64,000 bases of DNA, from assembly GCA_012295275.1 (NCBI GenBank), contig CM022665.1, positions 9,021,476-9,085,475 on the forward strand. The letters run 5' to 3'. This document shows, in pieces, positions 41,580 to 54,230 of the stretch. The first letter of the stretch is position 1; each line of letters begins with the position of its first letter. The stretch comes from Chrysomallon squamiferum (lineage: Eukaryota > Mollusca > Gastropoda > Neomphalida > Peltospiridae). Made by a program: the position numbers and the translations under genes. The notes below the pieces were generated by a model. It did no database searches and was not told the origin of the DNA. It saw only the letters and a list, made by a program, of their open reading frames with translations.

Positions 41580-44500
41580 CTGAAAAGAAAAAAACTGAAT
41601 AAGTTTAAATTGTTTTACGGGCAATAAATAAAATGATTTCTTATATATTAATTTTTACTTCAGCTGAATCTAAACCTATGGTTTGTAAAAAAATGAAATC
41701 TAAATAAAAATATTTAAAAACAACAACATTTGACTGAAATCTCAGTAATGAATAAAAGAAGTCAGGAAACATCTTCAGTAGGTGAAATAAAAAATAAAAA
41801 TAAAAAGTTTAAACTGTCAGAAAGAAATGAATGTCGTCGACGTCTTAATTTTGTTCCTTATGTTAGTCATAAACTGTTTCAGAACTTCTTTATATAAAAC
41901 GATCTAGCTTAGAGACGTTCGTTATTTTTATTTAAAACCTGTGGTAAAAAGTTGATTTGATTATGGTAATATTTATCTTGAATATCTATTTTAAAAAGTA
42001 ACAGAATTCAACTGATATATTTACATCTGTGAGTTGTTATTTATATCTAAGTCCGTACCAGGATAACTTCGATAACACATCTACAAAGCTTTACACAATT
42101 GTATATAACCGAATACACTGATGTCTACATATACAGGAATGTAGAAATTCAAAAATGAAACGGATACTCATAAAGAAGATAATATAACGAAAAAGTTTAT
42201 TTAAACGTTACCATAAATTACAAACATTGTTTAAAATATACTTATTCACTTGTATATATTTCCTGTAACACAATTTACAGTGATTTTTTAATGTTTTACA
42301 ACAGTTCATAATACCTTCCTAGAATAATTCAAATGTGTTCATTCAGTAATCTGTAATTCAAACTGATATGTACTATATTACAAGTCACATTTAATTTTAT
42401 TAAACACTATTGTTTGAATGCTGTTAGTTTGTGCTTTTAATGAAATTATCATTTCACGCTTTGTAGATGATGGCCTATGGAAGGCATATCTACAAATAGA
42501 GTTAGCTGGCGGACGGGGACATATTTGGTTGGTAAATCTTATTCTACATATGTTTTTAGAATTAAGATCTGAGCTAAGATATCGGTCTTGCGTGATGATT
42601 ACATTAGGCTGCAAGTCCATTATCATGTCGCAAAAATTTGACTTCGATGAAGATTAAAAAATGGAACAATTTTTTCGCTGAGCATACCATGATTTGGACA
42701 ATAATGATGTTTTACTTTTTATTCCCATATAAAACATCTGATAAACTCCAGAAGATCGAGCTCTGCTTTACACTCAGTCTTACGTCATTCCAGGTGATCA
42801 ATGCAATCTCGACTAAATCGTGATTTTAAGCCCAGTGGAATCGAGTTTGGCTGTGTCAGAACGGTTCATCTTGGTGGAAGCCTATTTCAAAGGTTAGGAA
42901 TTCTCTGACAGCTAATATGCCTCTTTTTATTACTAGTGACGTTTTACTGGTGGAATAGGCGCAACAAATATGCAGGTCTTGTTTTGCCGTGGTCGTTCGT
43001 TGCATGGTCTATCATTTGTAATTCCAGTGACAATAAAACGTTCTTCTAGTCAATAAATTGTTGACTGATGCACATTATAAGTGTGCTTAGTGAAATCTGG
43101 CCTAAGTCAACCAATTAATCGTCGAACTGCCTTTTCACTTTCGACAAATGTTAATACTGGCATGTTGGAGCGATTAGATTTTCATTTATTCATGTTCACT
43201 CAATGAATAATGTGCATCAGTAATAAACGTTGATATACAAGCCAAAGATATGTGCATGGTGAAATGACATTCAATATCTGGGTTTGTATTACAACGATTA
43301 CATATTTTAGAAGAAGAAAAAAATACATGTACGTGTGAGTGTATGTGTGTGTCTGTATATACTGCTTTATATGTGTGTGTCCACATACACACACGCACAC
43401 ATCGAGAGATAGAGAGGTAGAGAGAGAGCTGGATTTTACACACCAAGTCAACTCTGTTAGCTTTATTCAATCTTCACAGAAACGATTTGAGTTGAAGAAG
43501 AATACAGATGTGCAAAAACTTAATTAACAGATATTATATCTAATAATAATGCGTTTTATTCCTTCTAGAAAATTACGCCATGGAGGCCTGGGCCACTGAA
43601 CCTAAATTTGTTACTGATCTAGTATTATAAACATACCCTGAGTGGACTGTAAGAGTTTTCTTGGACTTAAGCAATAGAATTTAAAACAGTATCCTCGGAT
43701 TGAAAATCCAGGGCTGTATCAACGGATTTTATGGTAATTACCGAAAGCTAGTACTAACATTTTTATACATCTTATACATTTTACCTATCAATTCTACATA
43801 ATTACAATACAATTATTTGCATTTCTTCCGAATCAGATGCTCTTTGTATAAAATGGAACAATTTTGTACAAAAGCCACATTATACGGGCTCGTGTTCCAG
43901 CTGTACGACAACAGCGCGTAATGAGTAAATAAATATATCTGAAATGGATATAAGAGATCTGTGCAAACTTTCAATTTCTCATTTGTTTCAATAACTCCAG
44001 TCAGTATTATGTACGGAATAGTACTACAGGTATTTAAATGTCATATACATGAACCGTATTCCCCCAACGTCTTCTCAAGATTAGGAAATTGCAAATGCTT
44101 CAATGACCATAAATTTTCTTATTTTCTAAATATCAAGTTGGCGTGGGTTTTTGTTTTTTGTTTTTTTTATATTTGGTTTTTTTCTGCAAACATTTATTTC
44201 AAATGTTAATTTATTAAGGATTACATAGTGCATGCGGAATAAATCAGCATTAGAACGTATTGATTAGAATATACAATTTTTTCTTAAACCGTACGTTTCA
44301 ATTTAGTGAAGTATATTGACAGTATTATGTATCTGGTTTTTTTTTTTTTTTTTTTTTTTTTTACATTCGCGTTTGTTTTAAGTTAGTACATATCGGAAAT
44401 TATGATTAAAACCAGAAAAATCTGATGTTAATGAACACAGATCTTCATGGTTATTAAAGGGTACTTTTGTTACAAAACAAATCCTAACTAAAATATTTTT

Positions 44501-47500
44501 TAAAGAATTTTAAACTTTATAATAGCAGACGAAGTTTTAAAATATTCTTCAGTTTTATTCGAGAAAACTGGAATATATTTTTACATTGTTTCTATCATAA
44601 ATAGTTAAACAAAAATAATAATAATAATTCACTATGAATCTATATACGTCTAACGTTTCCACCATAAAACTGGCTGAAAAATGATTATCTTTAATTCTGT
44701 CTGGTTACCGTAGAAATTATTATCAGTTCGTAATAATCTGAAGTCTGATGTAAAATAATGATGCTATCGATCGTAAAATCTTTCTTTCGTTAAGCTGACA
44801 AAAAGATTAATCCTCCAACACTGTCCCAGATATAAGAAACAAGCTCTTAAATTTTCTTTAATGATAAAACTGTTAAAATAGACTATTTGCAAGACAAACA
44901 AAATCAGTTTGATACACGGACTGTAAAGGAGTTTCATCGACAGGGAATTTTACTTATTTAAATTATTTTCAATGATTATATACACATATTCATACTCATA
45001 CATAAATACCTACACATGCGTTTATATACACAAGAATACACACCCCACACAAACATTCATATATTATACATACATACATACATACCATAAATAAATACAT
45101 ACATACATACAAGCATACATATATACACAGACAAACGCACACACACAAACTCACAAATACATAAATATTTTACATTGGTCAACTATTGGCATTTAATAGT
45201 CAGATATGAATCAAATGGGGGGAAAAAAAAATGTATGAAGCCAGCTATATTTCCATGTCATTTCAAGAACATTTTCTCATCTCCATTGTTAAGAACTTGT
45301 ACAATGAAAACCATGTTCGTGCTCTGTCTAAGGCTTATTAAGTCGACGCATCATTCATCAAACTCAAGTCTACGCTAAAATGAGCAGACCCTCGCTTTTT
45401 ACTGTCTTACAACCCTGACAGTCTGCTTATTATAATTGAGTTTTTTAAATCCATTTTAATACAATACAGTATCAGAGAGGATTTACATGTCATGTATTAA
45501 ATTTGTATATATCATGCTTAATCATCATTTTATTTTTTTACATTTCATGCAGTGATGTCATGGGCGACTTTCATATGGACAAAAAAACTTGCAGTAGAAA
45601 TAATCATATTCAGTGTATACTGTATACATAAAAAAAAAAAAAAAAAACATCCTTGGAAAATATAATTTAATGTTAGTAATTTTAAAAATCAAACAATAAA
45701 ATAGGTAAGTAGTATTTAGATAAAAAGAGTTGATCCATATCAAGATATAAGATTTAGACATCATTTTTTAATGTAATTCTGTGGTTAAAGTTATATGGAA
45801 ATAGTTTATTGTGAACGACAGGTGGAATTTGGTGTTCCATTGACACATAGCTGAAACATTGGGTTCATAATGACGTCATTGTTAAGTCTCTGGTTCCGTT
45901 GAAAAAAAATTAAAAAATTAAGACTTTATTATTTTGAATCTTAAATGCAGATATATTTTATCCTTCATTACTACCTACAGAACCATTTGATGTCCTGAAC
46001 GATTTAGAATCAGTTTTACGCACATGCTTAACATGATGCCGTGAAATACTCTAGGTCTTGTTTTTCATTTGTAACATTTATCGACATTTCAGCGTATTTT
46101 GTTATTAATTAATATTTGAATAAACGAAGGAAGTCAGTTAATCTAGTTTTATGGTGTCAAACATCTTTAAGAACATCTATACAAATAACGAGAAAGGAAA
46201 TCCGCTGCCGTCACGCGATGACCTACTCGTTTTCGATTAGCAACAACTGATCCTTGATATTCACCTACCTATGGATAGCAAAGTGTATGCAACTCTGTCA
46301 CTGAGAAAAGTCTAGGCAAAACAAAATTAATAAATCCAGGGACTCGTCGCAACCCACCTCAGCCCTAGAACTTCAAAAGGCTATTAAATGTAACATTTTA
46401 GTGATTTGGGTTATTTGTTGCTATTCTGTAGGCTGTTTTATCGATTAACAGTAATAAATATTTTACATGAGTTGTCCCATAAACGTGAAAGCATATATCA
46501 TACTTTCAAGAAATCAAACGAGATGCAGTGGTTAGAACGAGAAATACTGCAGATAAAGACTGGAGGAGAAGACTACTGAACTTGCTCTGGGATTATGTCG
46601 GTAAAGAGATTATATTATACTTCACTGAAAATGATGATATTTAATTATTACGTTTTTTCACGTCCAAGTAAATTTTCAAAAATGTTAAACCTTTTTTTTT
46701 TTTTTTTTTTTTTTTTTAGCTAGTCAGTCGGTGTACACGTTATTAAATTAATTTATTTTAAAGAATCTTCACCACATTAATTAATAATAAATAAAATACC
46801 TAGTTTTATCATTCATTTATATTCATTCACTACTACAGAAATGTCGTCTGTCAGTAAGAAAATAAGTTCATAAATGTCAATATAGATTTTGTATACTGAC
46901 GAGTTTTCTTTTTCGTGTAAGAAACCGAGAATTTGTGTTGATCTGTTGACGATTATGACACCAGGCTGCTACAGAAATTAGTATAGCATAAATACTAGTC
47001 TAATGATACGGTTAAGTGACCTTTTAATGAGTCGTTACATGTCAGTTTCTTCCTGTGGTAAAGATTGTCTCGTTTCCTCTAGTCAATCAAATCAAATTAG
47101 ATATAAAGGTGTCATCTGGAGCACATTTCTTGTGAACTACATTGATGTGTTATCTGGAGCACATTTCTTGTGAACTACATTGATGTGTTATCTGGAGCAC
47201 ATTTCTTGTGAACTACATTGATGCGTTATCGCGCACGACCGATCAGCAGATGCGACAAGGAGAGAGATCGTCAGACAATAAAAGCATTTAAGAAAAAAAA
47301 TAAAAAATTGTAAAATAATGATTAAATTCTTTCTTCTTCAAGAGGAAAGAATTTAAGCGGTCAATCACTTAACAGCTACTTGAGCCGAATATAATTTTCG
47401 AAGTGTTATACAATTTTTTTAGTTCAGTTTGGAGGTGTGTATGCTATTTGACCATATCAGTACATTGATAAATTTATTTAAATACCAGTATAAGTTATTC

Positions 47501-48321
47501 TTTGTACGTTCTTATAAAATTATTCAATAATATTTATGCAACCTTGACTTCTGTTTATTGCTTTGTTTTGATGGAAAATCTAACACTGTTCGATCGAATA
47601 ACTATCAGATATGCAATAACTATACAATTTTTGTTTAAATGAAACAACTAACACATTCATACATCATGGTTTAGAATTAAATTTTTTAGTATTTATTTCA
47701 AACCACAAATTTTCTTTCTAATTTACTATTATTTCGGTTATCCTAAACAGCTGTTAAACCGTTTACAAAACACATTAAAGTGATCTACAAAAGTTCGAAA
47801 ATTTATTAATAAGCATTTCATTAATAACTTCGCAGTAACGTAACCATCCGTAAATTTACAAAGGGCAGTTCTATTTCATTACTTCCCGTATTTAAATTAG
47901 AAGCCGCAAGCTACTGTATCAAAATTTTTCATTTAATAATTACATTTATATTTTAATATTTTACACATCGGCTAAAGGCTAAAAACAATCGACTTTAAGA
48001 CTGGCAGGTTCTGTGTTCGCATACTGATGTGGATTCTTAGGAAGAAAAACTTGACTCTAGAACTGTGTACCCAAGACAGACGTGTTTACATCAGAATATT
48101 TTCACAGGATGTAAGCATGTTTCAAATGTTTAATTGTTAACATATGACTCAAACTCTTGAATAATTTACAGATCAGAATATTTTTCTTCTTCTGTAAAAC
48201 CACTCTTCCTCTGTATTATATTACAATTTGTTACTTCTTAATATGAAAAATTAGATTTTCATACTTCAAAATATAAATGCCAGATATTAAATCAAATACT
48301 CGTTCCTTGAAAATGCGCAAT

Positions 48322-48352
<31 letters not shown>

Positions 48353-50912
48353 AGAAAATTTCTTTATGTAATAAATGTCAAATATTTTTATGTTTGAAAC
48401 TGATGTTATGGTATAATCTTGTAGGAAAGAACATGCCACGGACTTTGATAAACAGGTAAAGGGTATTGATTGGATCGGGAAATAGCGTAATGAACGCACT
48501 GAGTAGACTGATTATACAGTTTTTTGTGCTTACGACTTACGTTACAACCACTGAACCAAAGCTGCTCTTTGTAAAAAAAGAAAACAATTATAATAGTAAT
48601 AAATAAATAAATAAAAAAAGGAAGAAAAAAAAAAAAAAAAGAAAAAAATGAAATGATTTTGGATGTCAGAATTATACGGATAGTCATTAAGTTCCTAATT
48701 CTCTTAATATTTTTTGTTAAAAATAATTCGTCTAAAAACATATTACATTTTCTGAAAAAAAAAAAAGAACCAAAAAAAAGACTTCATCTTGGACTGACAA
48801 TGTGATAAATAATGTAATTTAATATTTTTCTTAAGTAATCTTTTTAAAACGAAAATTACAATTTTTTACTAGATAGGAACAAAACCAGAGAAAAATGTTT
48901 AATTTCCGTGATAACCGGATTTTACTTTAGATTATTGATTTTTTAGTTCATCAATTCCTGAACTACAAAATGTCCTGATGTATTATTTTAAACAGGTTTT
49001 GATTGAAATTAAAGAAAATATAACAATGCAGCGTATTTACGTGTTAATCTTCTGAGGAAGTCAGTGTGTCAAACGCATCAAATAATAACAAGCAATTTGA
49101 AAAATATGAAATTTGCTTTTAACGTTTCTTCAGGGCGGTGTCAAAATTGTTTCCAGAGGGTTTAGGAAATTTCGACCGTCGATGATTTAACAGTTCTGGT
49201 GAGTTAGGCGCTTTTAAATCTTTTTGTAAATATAATTATTGTATATATTCCAGTATGAATATGAGAACAAACAGAAAATGAAAGACTGAATAAATCCACG
49301 CCATGGACTCGGGCCTGCTTTTTCTGTTATATTTTCACTGTTTGCTTTCAAAATAGTTCAGTTAATACGTGTTTTGTTTTAAATGTGACTGAAATCAGAA
49401 CAGAATAAAAACATTTCAGTCTGAATTACCAACAGGTAAGACTATTATAAAATTCCTTTAATGGACATTTTCATTTCAAAAATATAATTTTAGATATGAT
49501 TTTTTTTTAATTATTTTTTTTTTTTTTTTTTTCTTTTATTCGTTTGGCATTTTTCATGAGAAAAAAAGGTTTATATATTTAAATGTATTTTAATTTTTCG
49601 AAATCAGCTAATTGCAATGGAGTATATATATATATATATATTTTTTTTATTTTATTTTTTTATTATCGTTTTCTCATGTATTTTATTTATTATCTCAATC
49701 CAGCCGGTGCGCCATGACTGTTTTATCAAAGGTTATGACAAATGCTTTTCTACCTATGGGAAGGTGCATACATAAGATCCTTTATTTCCAAATAAATAAA
49801 ATAAAAATAAATAATAATACTAATAAACACCAGATTTCCTCTCTCATTATTTGTATAGATATTAACTATATTTATGCCTCCATTTAATTGTACATAACAA
49901 GGTATTGCGTCCGTTGTTAAATTAAACATTTTTGCTTGCTTCCTTTCCAGTCTATTCTTTGCACAGGTAGCGTGTTTAAGTTCAGTAATGATTATCCTGT
50001 CTTTATCTACATCAGTGTTCAGAACCGCTATACATGGATGCAAACAACTCTGTACACACCGAAAGGTGAAAATGACTTATAAATTGTTCTAAAATTCTGA
50101 TCAAACTGCGTCCATAAAAGGCTTTGCACTTTATTAACAGAGCATTGATTTATTGTTCATTCTTTTACATAAACATATTGAAATAGCAAAATTCATTTAT
50201 TTCATACTTACAGTTACCAGTGGTGGATCCAACATTTCATAAAAGGGTCAGACCATACATTGTAATGTATAAAACTTTCAATATTAAATAAATTTCGTAG
50301 TAATAATATCATTATTAATAATAATAAGGTCTGCTTATGGATTATAAGAACATTTTAAATACAGTTTGAGAATCTTTTATCCGAAATCCTAGGGACCAGA
50401 AGACTTTGGGATTTTGGAATCCTACGAGAATAGGATGTAAGACTTATATGAAATCCTTTCATATTTCATGTACAGCTTATACAAATAGCCAACAGGACTT
50501 TTTGTATACAGCAATTTTAATAATTTTGAGCATAAAATGAAGTACTAAAACTGTAAGATATCACTATTTCTACTGCTCGGAAAAGGCTTCCGATTTCAGA
50601 GCTTTTCGGGTCTCAGAATTTCGGAATTAAGGGATCCTCAACCTGTATTACGTTTCAAAGTTTATTCTTAATTCAATAATACTTACTCTGTTCTGTATCA
50701 CGCTTGCGTAACCATTTCTCCCTGAAGCCTCCATACGGCATACACACCAAATTTAGTAATTCTGGAAGTCTTGAACCACAAATGCCTCTAGGTCCTTCTC
50801 TTTTGGTTTCCAAAGTGCAAGTTTTTTCATAGTGCGTAAAAACTGAGCCTAGCTGTAGACACAACACACCAATGAGAACGAGAGGACATTTGGTAAAACT
50901 TTCCATAATCAT
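41359..50912 (-). CDS. Insulin-related peptide precursor (eight-cysteine molluscan type), 148 aa
   Basis: Coding parts are 50912-50687 and 41579-41359 on the minus strand; 226 plus 221 nt join to 148 codons and a stop. The split codon A|AT gives Asn76 and makes a phase-1 intron in the C peptide, as in the insulin superfamily. Residues 1 to about 26 form a signal peptide with hydrophobic core 10-22. The B chain follows, with Cys32, Cys45 and Cys57 and the motif ICGSRLPELLNLVC (44-57). Arg-Lys-Arg 69-71 ends B, and Lys-Arg 97-98 precedes the A chain with Cys109, 111, 112, 116 and 125 (GITCECCYHQCGYRELIQYC, 106-125). The extra B and A cysteines predict a fourth disulfide. A tail of 23 residues contains Lys-Lys-Arg 139-141. 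The product should be a secreted hormone acting through a receptor tyrosine kinase. Start: Met1 or Met3 (50906). An additional small exon in the long intron cannot be excluded, but none is needed. Confidence 0.93.
45063..45125. repeat. (CATA)n-rich microsatellite
   Basis: Interrupted ACAT/CATA units inside insulin intron 2, followed by CA-rich sequence. Confidence 0.85.
47109..47222. repeat. 38-bp minisatellite, three near-identical copies
   Basis: Units at 47109-47146, 47147-47184 and 47185-47222 start GTGTTATCTGGAGCACATTT. Only one base differs in the first copy (C for T at its fifth base), and a partial fourth start follows. The near identity points to recent duplication. Confidence 0.95.
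47961..48045 (+). mobile_element. Possible tRNA-derived SINE head
   Basis: A-box-like TCGGCTAAAGGCTAAAAACA begins at 47968 and a B-box-like GTTCGCATACT lies about 47 bases later, close to tRNA spacing. The body is not delimited. Confidence 0.4.
50362..50645. mobile_element. Tigger/pogo-like non-autonomous DNA transposon (MITE), 284 bp
   Basis: Ends are imperfect terminal inverted repeats: CAGTTTGAGAATCTTTTATC at the left and, on the other strand, CAGGTTGAGGATCCCTTAAT at the right. A TA dinucleotide flanks both sides (50360-50361, 50646-50647), the target duplication of the Tc1/mariner/pogo superfamily. It has no open frame, so it would depend on a transposase elsewhere. The termini and part of the interior resemble mammalian Tigger-type MER elements as I remember them. 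It lies in insulin intron 2, 39 bases downstream of the splice donor. Confidence 0.75.
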
Positions 50913-50931
50913 ACAGCCGAGCAAAAGGCAC
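50687..50931 (-). other. Insulin exon 2: signal peptide, B chain, start of C peptide
   Basis: The acceptor TTTTGTAATTGCAG precedes 50931 and the donor A|GTAAGT follows 50687. The first 19 nt are 5' UTR, so an upstream non-coding exon is required. An ATG upstream of 50912 in the open frame would lie across the acceptor and is rejected. Confidence 0.88.
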
Positions 50932-51658
50932 CTGCAATTACAAAACGATAAATATAAGTTCACCTAAGTGAAATAAAAATAAACACCGCACACCGCTATC
51001 ATCAGTTTAGGATACCTCTGTGAGGAGTCTTCATTACAGGGCTGCAACGGGATAATACCGTGCTGTCTTACTGGATCCTGAGAAAATCGAACACAGTAAT
51101 CATTTATTCAGACAGCACTGTGCAGTACAGAACACAAAATTACGAAAACGGAGTAATATTATATTGCACAAAATTTTAAAATATGAAAATAGATTTAGAT
51201 CATTTTGTACAAAACACGTAATTACGAAAACAAGTTAAGATCGCGATAAGATTGTCCGTAATTGTATATAAGGACTATGAATCATAAAATACTGTAAACA
51301 ATCCTATATTATAAACATGTATTTAATAAATGATAATTATATGTCTATATATAAAATACATTCTTCACAGTCTGAAATAAAAATGGAACTGTCGGATAAT
51401 GCAGATTTCAGATGATGAATTGATTCGAGTAAGACAATAACGTTACAGTGCTACGAAAGACATAACGTAACTGTAATTCAAGTAATCAGAAATAGCACGT
51501 AATGTCAAGAAGACCAACAACATTTCACCCAACAGAAAATGATAAGTAGCTTATGTCATGTGAACACCTTCGTGACTTTTACATCCACCTTGTTCAGTAA
51601 CGAAGGTTATTTTCCATTAAAAAAAAAATGTATATTTATAATCATGTGATTAATCTGC

Positions 51659-51844
51659 CTAATAAAGTTTCTTAAAGTGGTTTGTTAGGAATTTACTTCC
51701 TTCCAGGCTTAATGATCGGTGACACCTAAGGCAGTAACGGCAGCTATCATAAACTTGAGATTCATAGATGTAGTTGTACGATTCCTCTTCAGAGTCTTCG
51801 TTTTGCCTTAAGTTCTCAGAAATATTTTTTGAAAACGCAGACAT
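51659..51844 (-). CDS. Small unassigned ORF, 61 codons, cysteine-rich segment
   Basis: The frame has balanced codons and a protein-like make-up: an acidic stretch (NEDSEEES, about 15-22) followed by DSCRYCLRCHRS (about 34-45) and a basic end. I do not recognise the family. The upstream sequence TTTTGACAG just before the ATG could be a splice acceptor. There is no signal peptide, and no poly(A) signal directly after the stop. It lies inside insulin intron 1 on the same strand. It may be an exon, a gene remnant or chance. Confidence 0.25.
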   Translation of the reverse strand: MSAFSKNISENLRQNEDSEEESYNYIYESQVYDSCRYCLRCHRSLSLEGSKFLTNHFKKLY

Positions 51845-52045
51845 CCCTTAAGGATATCTGTCAAAAGCCAATGAACAACGGATAATGAAAATAGACGAAT
51901 CTTTTTTTTTTTTTTTTTTTTTAATTTTATTATTATTTTTTTAAATATATTTGTTTTGATGTAAGAAAATCAAAAAAGTAAAAAATAATGTAATGTGTTT
52001 TCGTAATCTTCCAGCTTTAAAATGTATTGTTTTATTATCTTTAAA

Positions 52046-52148
52046 TATAATATAATATAATATAATATAATATAATATAATATAATATAATATAATATAA
52101 TATAATATAATACAATATAATATAATATAATATAATATAATATAATAT
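52046..52148. repeat. (TATAA)n pentanucleotide microsatellite
   Basis: About 20 TATAA units with a single base change (C at 52113). It lies in predicted insulin intron 1. Confidence 0.97.
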
Positions 52149-52474
52149 ATAGATACAGAGATAATAACTTTTGTGTTGGTTTTTATTTAGTTAGTTATTT
52201 TGCTATTAATTCTTAAAATGGTTTGCACTTCCAAACTATTAATTATTTCTTTAAATGACTGCACTATCTGAATTCAGACCGTTTGCTTCAGAAATGTAGT
52301 AGTAATAAAGTCTTTAAAAATAATTATCACTTTGAAATACCTTTTGTATCCGTCTGGTCATTGAAGTTAACTAGGCCTTTGCTTGTGTTAATATGTACCC
52401 AAAGGAAAACGTCTACAAATAATTGCTTCATTCTGAATTTGATTACGTACACTAAATGATCAAATGACATTTAA

Positions 52475-52627
52475 TTTCGGATCTCGTGTATCTCAAATGC
52501 TTTAATTAAAATGTCCCAAAGAAAAGGTCAAGCTTATTACGAAGACGCTGTTAGAGCAAAATTAATTAAGGACAACAGATTTAACGCCAAAGTCGTCTTT
52601 GGGCCTTTAAACAGAAGTGAACGTTAA
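52475..52627 (+). CDS. Small unassigned ORF (ATG at 52511, 38 codons)
   Basis: A short frame reading MSQRKGQAYYEDAVRAKLIK at its start, unlike the low-complexity frames around it and richer in charged residues. It is open from 52475 and ends with TAA at 52625-52627. It is antisense to the predicted insulin intron. No splice sites, promoter or family were recognised, and 38 codons can be chance. Confidence 0.2.
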   Translation, partial: FRISCISNALIKMSQRKGQAYYEDAVRAKLIKDNRFNAKVVFGPLNRSER

Positions 52628-54099
52628 TATATTGTATATATATTCTTATAAAATGATGAATAAATTCTTATAAAATTATCTGTATCTAGTACAGTTAAAT
52701 GGTTTATCGTTCATAAACATCTCCCGTAACCTCAGTCGTTTACTTCAGGTTTGTAAGATTCAATAAATAACAGAAACTAGATGGTAACATATTTGAGTAA
52801 TCGAAGTAGTTGTTGTAGCGTTATGAAACGCAGTACATTTCTTCAGTTTTAACATTTACTCGCATGCTTTATATTGAGTTGGGTTGTTTTGTTTTTATAA
52901 TAATTATCAGCATTAGGCTGGGAGTCTATGATTTGGCTTAAATGTATTATCAAAAAAAAGATTGGGTGAGGATCAGCGTCAGACAGCTAACTGCTTTAGA
53001 CTGGTAATTTAGACTGGATGTTTCATTCACGAGAAAATAAAAGTCGACAACAAAATTTATGTAACCAAACCATATATATATAATAAACTTATTTGATATA
53101 TAATTTAACAAATTACAGTTTCTATATCACGTATAAAGCTCTAAATATAAACACCATAAATCCATCTAATTCACGGTTTCTGTTGCTGATAGCTGTCAAT
53201 TAAATATGTGATTACATAATAATGGAAATGCTTGTCAATAGAATGAACTTACTATTAAATTAATATACATATGCTTCAGATTTTTAATGAAAATGAATGA
53301 ATGAACGTTCAGTTTCTATCTCTTTAATATAAAAAAACAATTGTCATGCTTCTTGTAGGCTAATGATGACGTGCGAAAAAAAATAAAATTATTGATGCTT
53401 TTCCACGTACCATTCTTATTATGTTTTTAATTTTTTTCATATGTGGCGTTTTTCTGAAACTTCAGTCTTAAGTTGCTGGGTGAAATGATAAATAGTTCAA
53501 GAGTACACTGAGGAAGGTTTACCCAGCGACCACAGGCTACATGTCAGCAACATGGTGTGAAACCAAACTGCTTGTAGCGAAGTAATTACTTTTGTTAATC
53601 AGAGGTGGACGCAGTAATTGATGTTGACTACTTTCTAACCTTTGTCTGTTTATTCAGAACTACATCCCAGCAATGTGGATGATTAGGATATAACAGTAAC
53701 CATTATAGACGGATAAGTGAAATATTACAGTTTGAAACGATTTTTTATTAAGGATTCTTAATCCTCTACTAATATTCTGTTCCTAATATATTTTAAATAT
53801 ATATTTAGATTGTAGACGTAATAGCATCTGCACCATAGAAAACTAAGCTGAATATTCCCAGTCAATTGAAACATAATCCACCGCATACATATTTTATGAC
53901 ATACCCAGACAATAGTATAAAATTATTTATAAATGTGGCAACTTCAAAACGTGAAATTTATCTTTCGTTTTAAGCAGTTGTAAAATTTTGGTTTTCTCTT
54001 CTTCCATCTTCAGCTGGTTTTTTGTTTTTGTTTTTGTTTTGTTTTTAAATTTTGCTTTCTTTTATCTATTTATTTTATTACTGTTGTTTTCTTGTATTT

Positions 54100-54180
54100 G
54101 TGGGGTTTTATTATTATTATTGTTATTAGTTTTAATAGTAATAGTAGAAGCAGCAGTAGCAATAGTATTTTGTATAAGTA

Positions 54181-54225
<45 letters not shown>

Positions 54226-54230
54226 CATAT
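54100..54230. repeat. Compound trinucleotide microsatellite
   Basis: ATT/TTA runs interspersed with AGT and AGC-type triplets, inside predicted insulin intron 1. The long hydrophobic open frame across it is a by-product of the repeat. Confidence 0.85.

Larger units (their letters stand above)
41580..50686 (-). other. Insulin intron 2 (about 9.1 kb)
   Basis: Phase-1 intron separating the B and A chains. It contains microsatellites, a CATA run (45063-45125), T/A homopolymers (44339-44362, 46690-46718, 48308-48349), a possible SINE head (47961-48045), a three-copy 38-bp minisatellite (47109-47222) and a Tigger-like transposon (50362-50645). I looked for an extra C-peptide exon and recognised none. 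Confidence 0.75.

Noticed and set aside
49750-50043. Open frame with several Cys and Lys/Arg pairs in insulin intron 2, considered as an extra insulin exon
   Set aside because: No cysteine spacing of insulin, no acceptor and donor of the right phase, and a large AT-rich tail. The B and A exons already join in phase without it.
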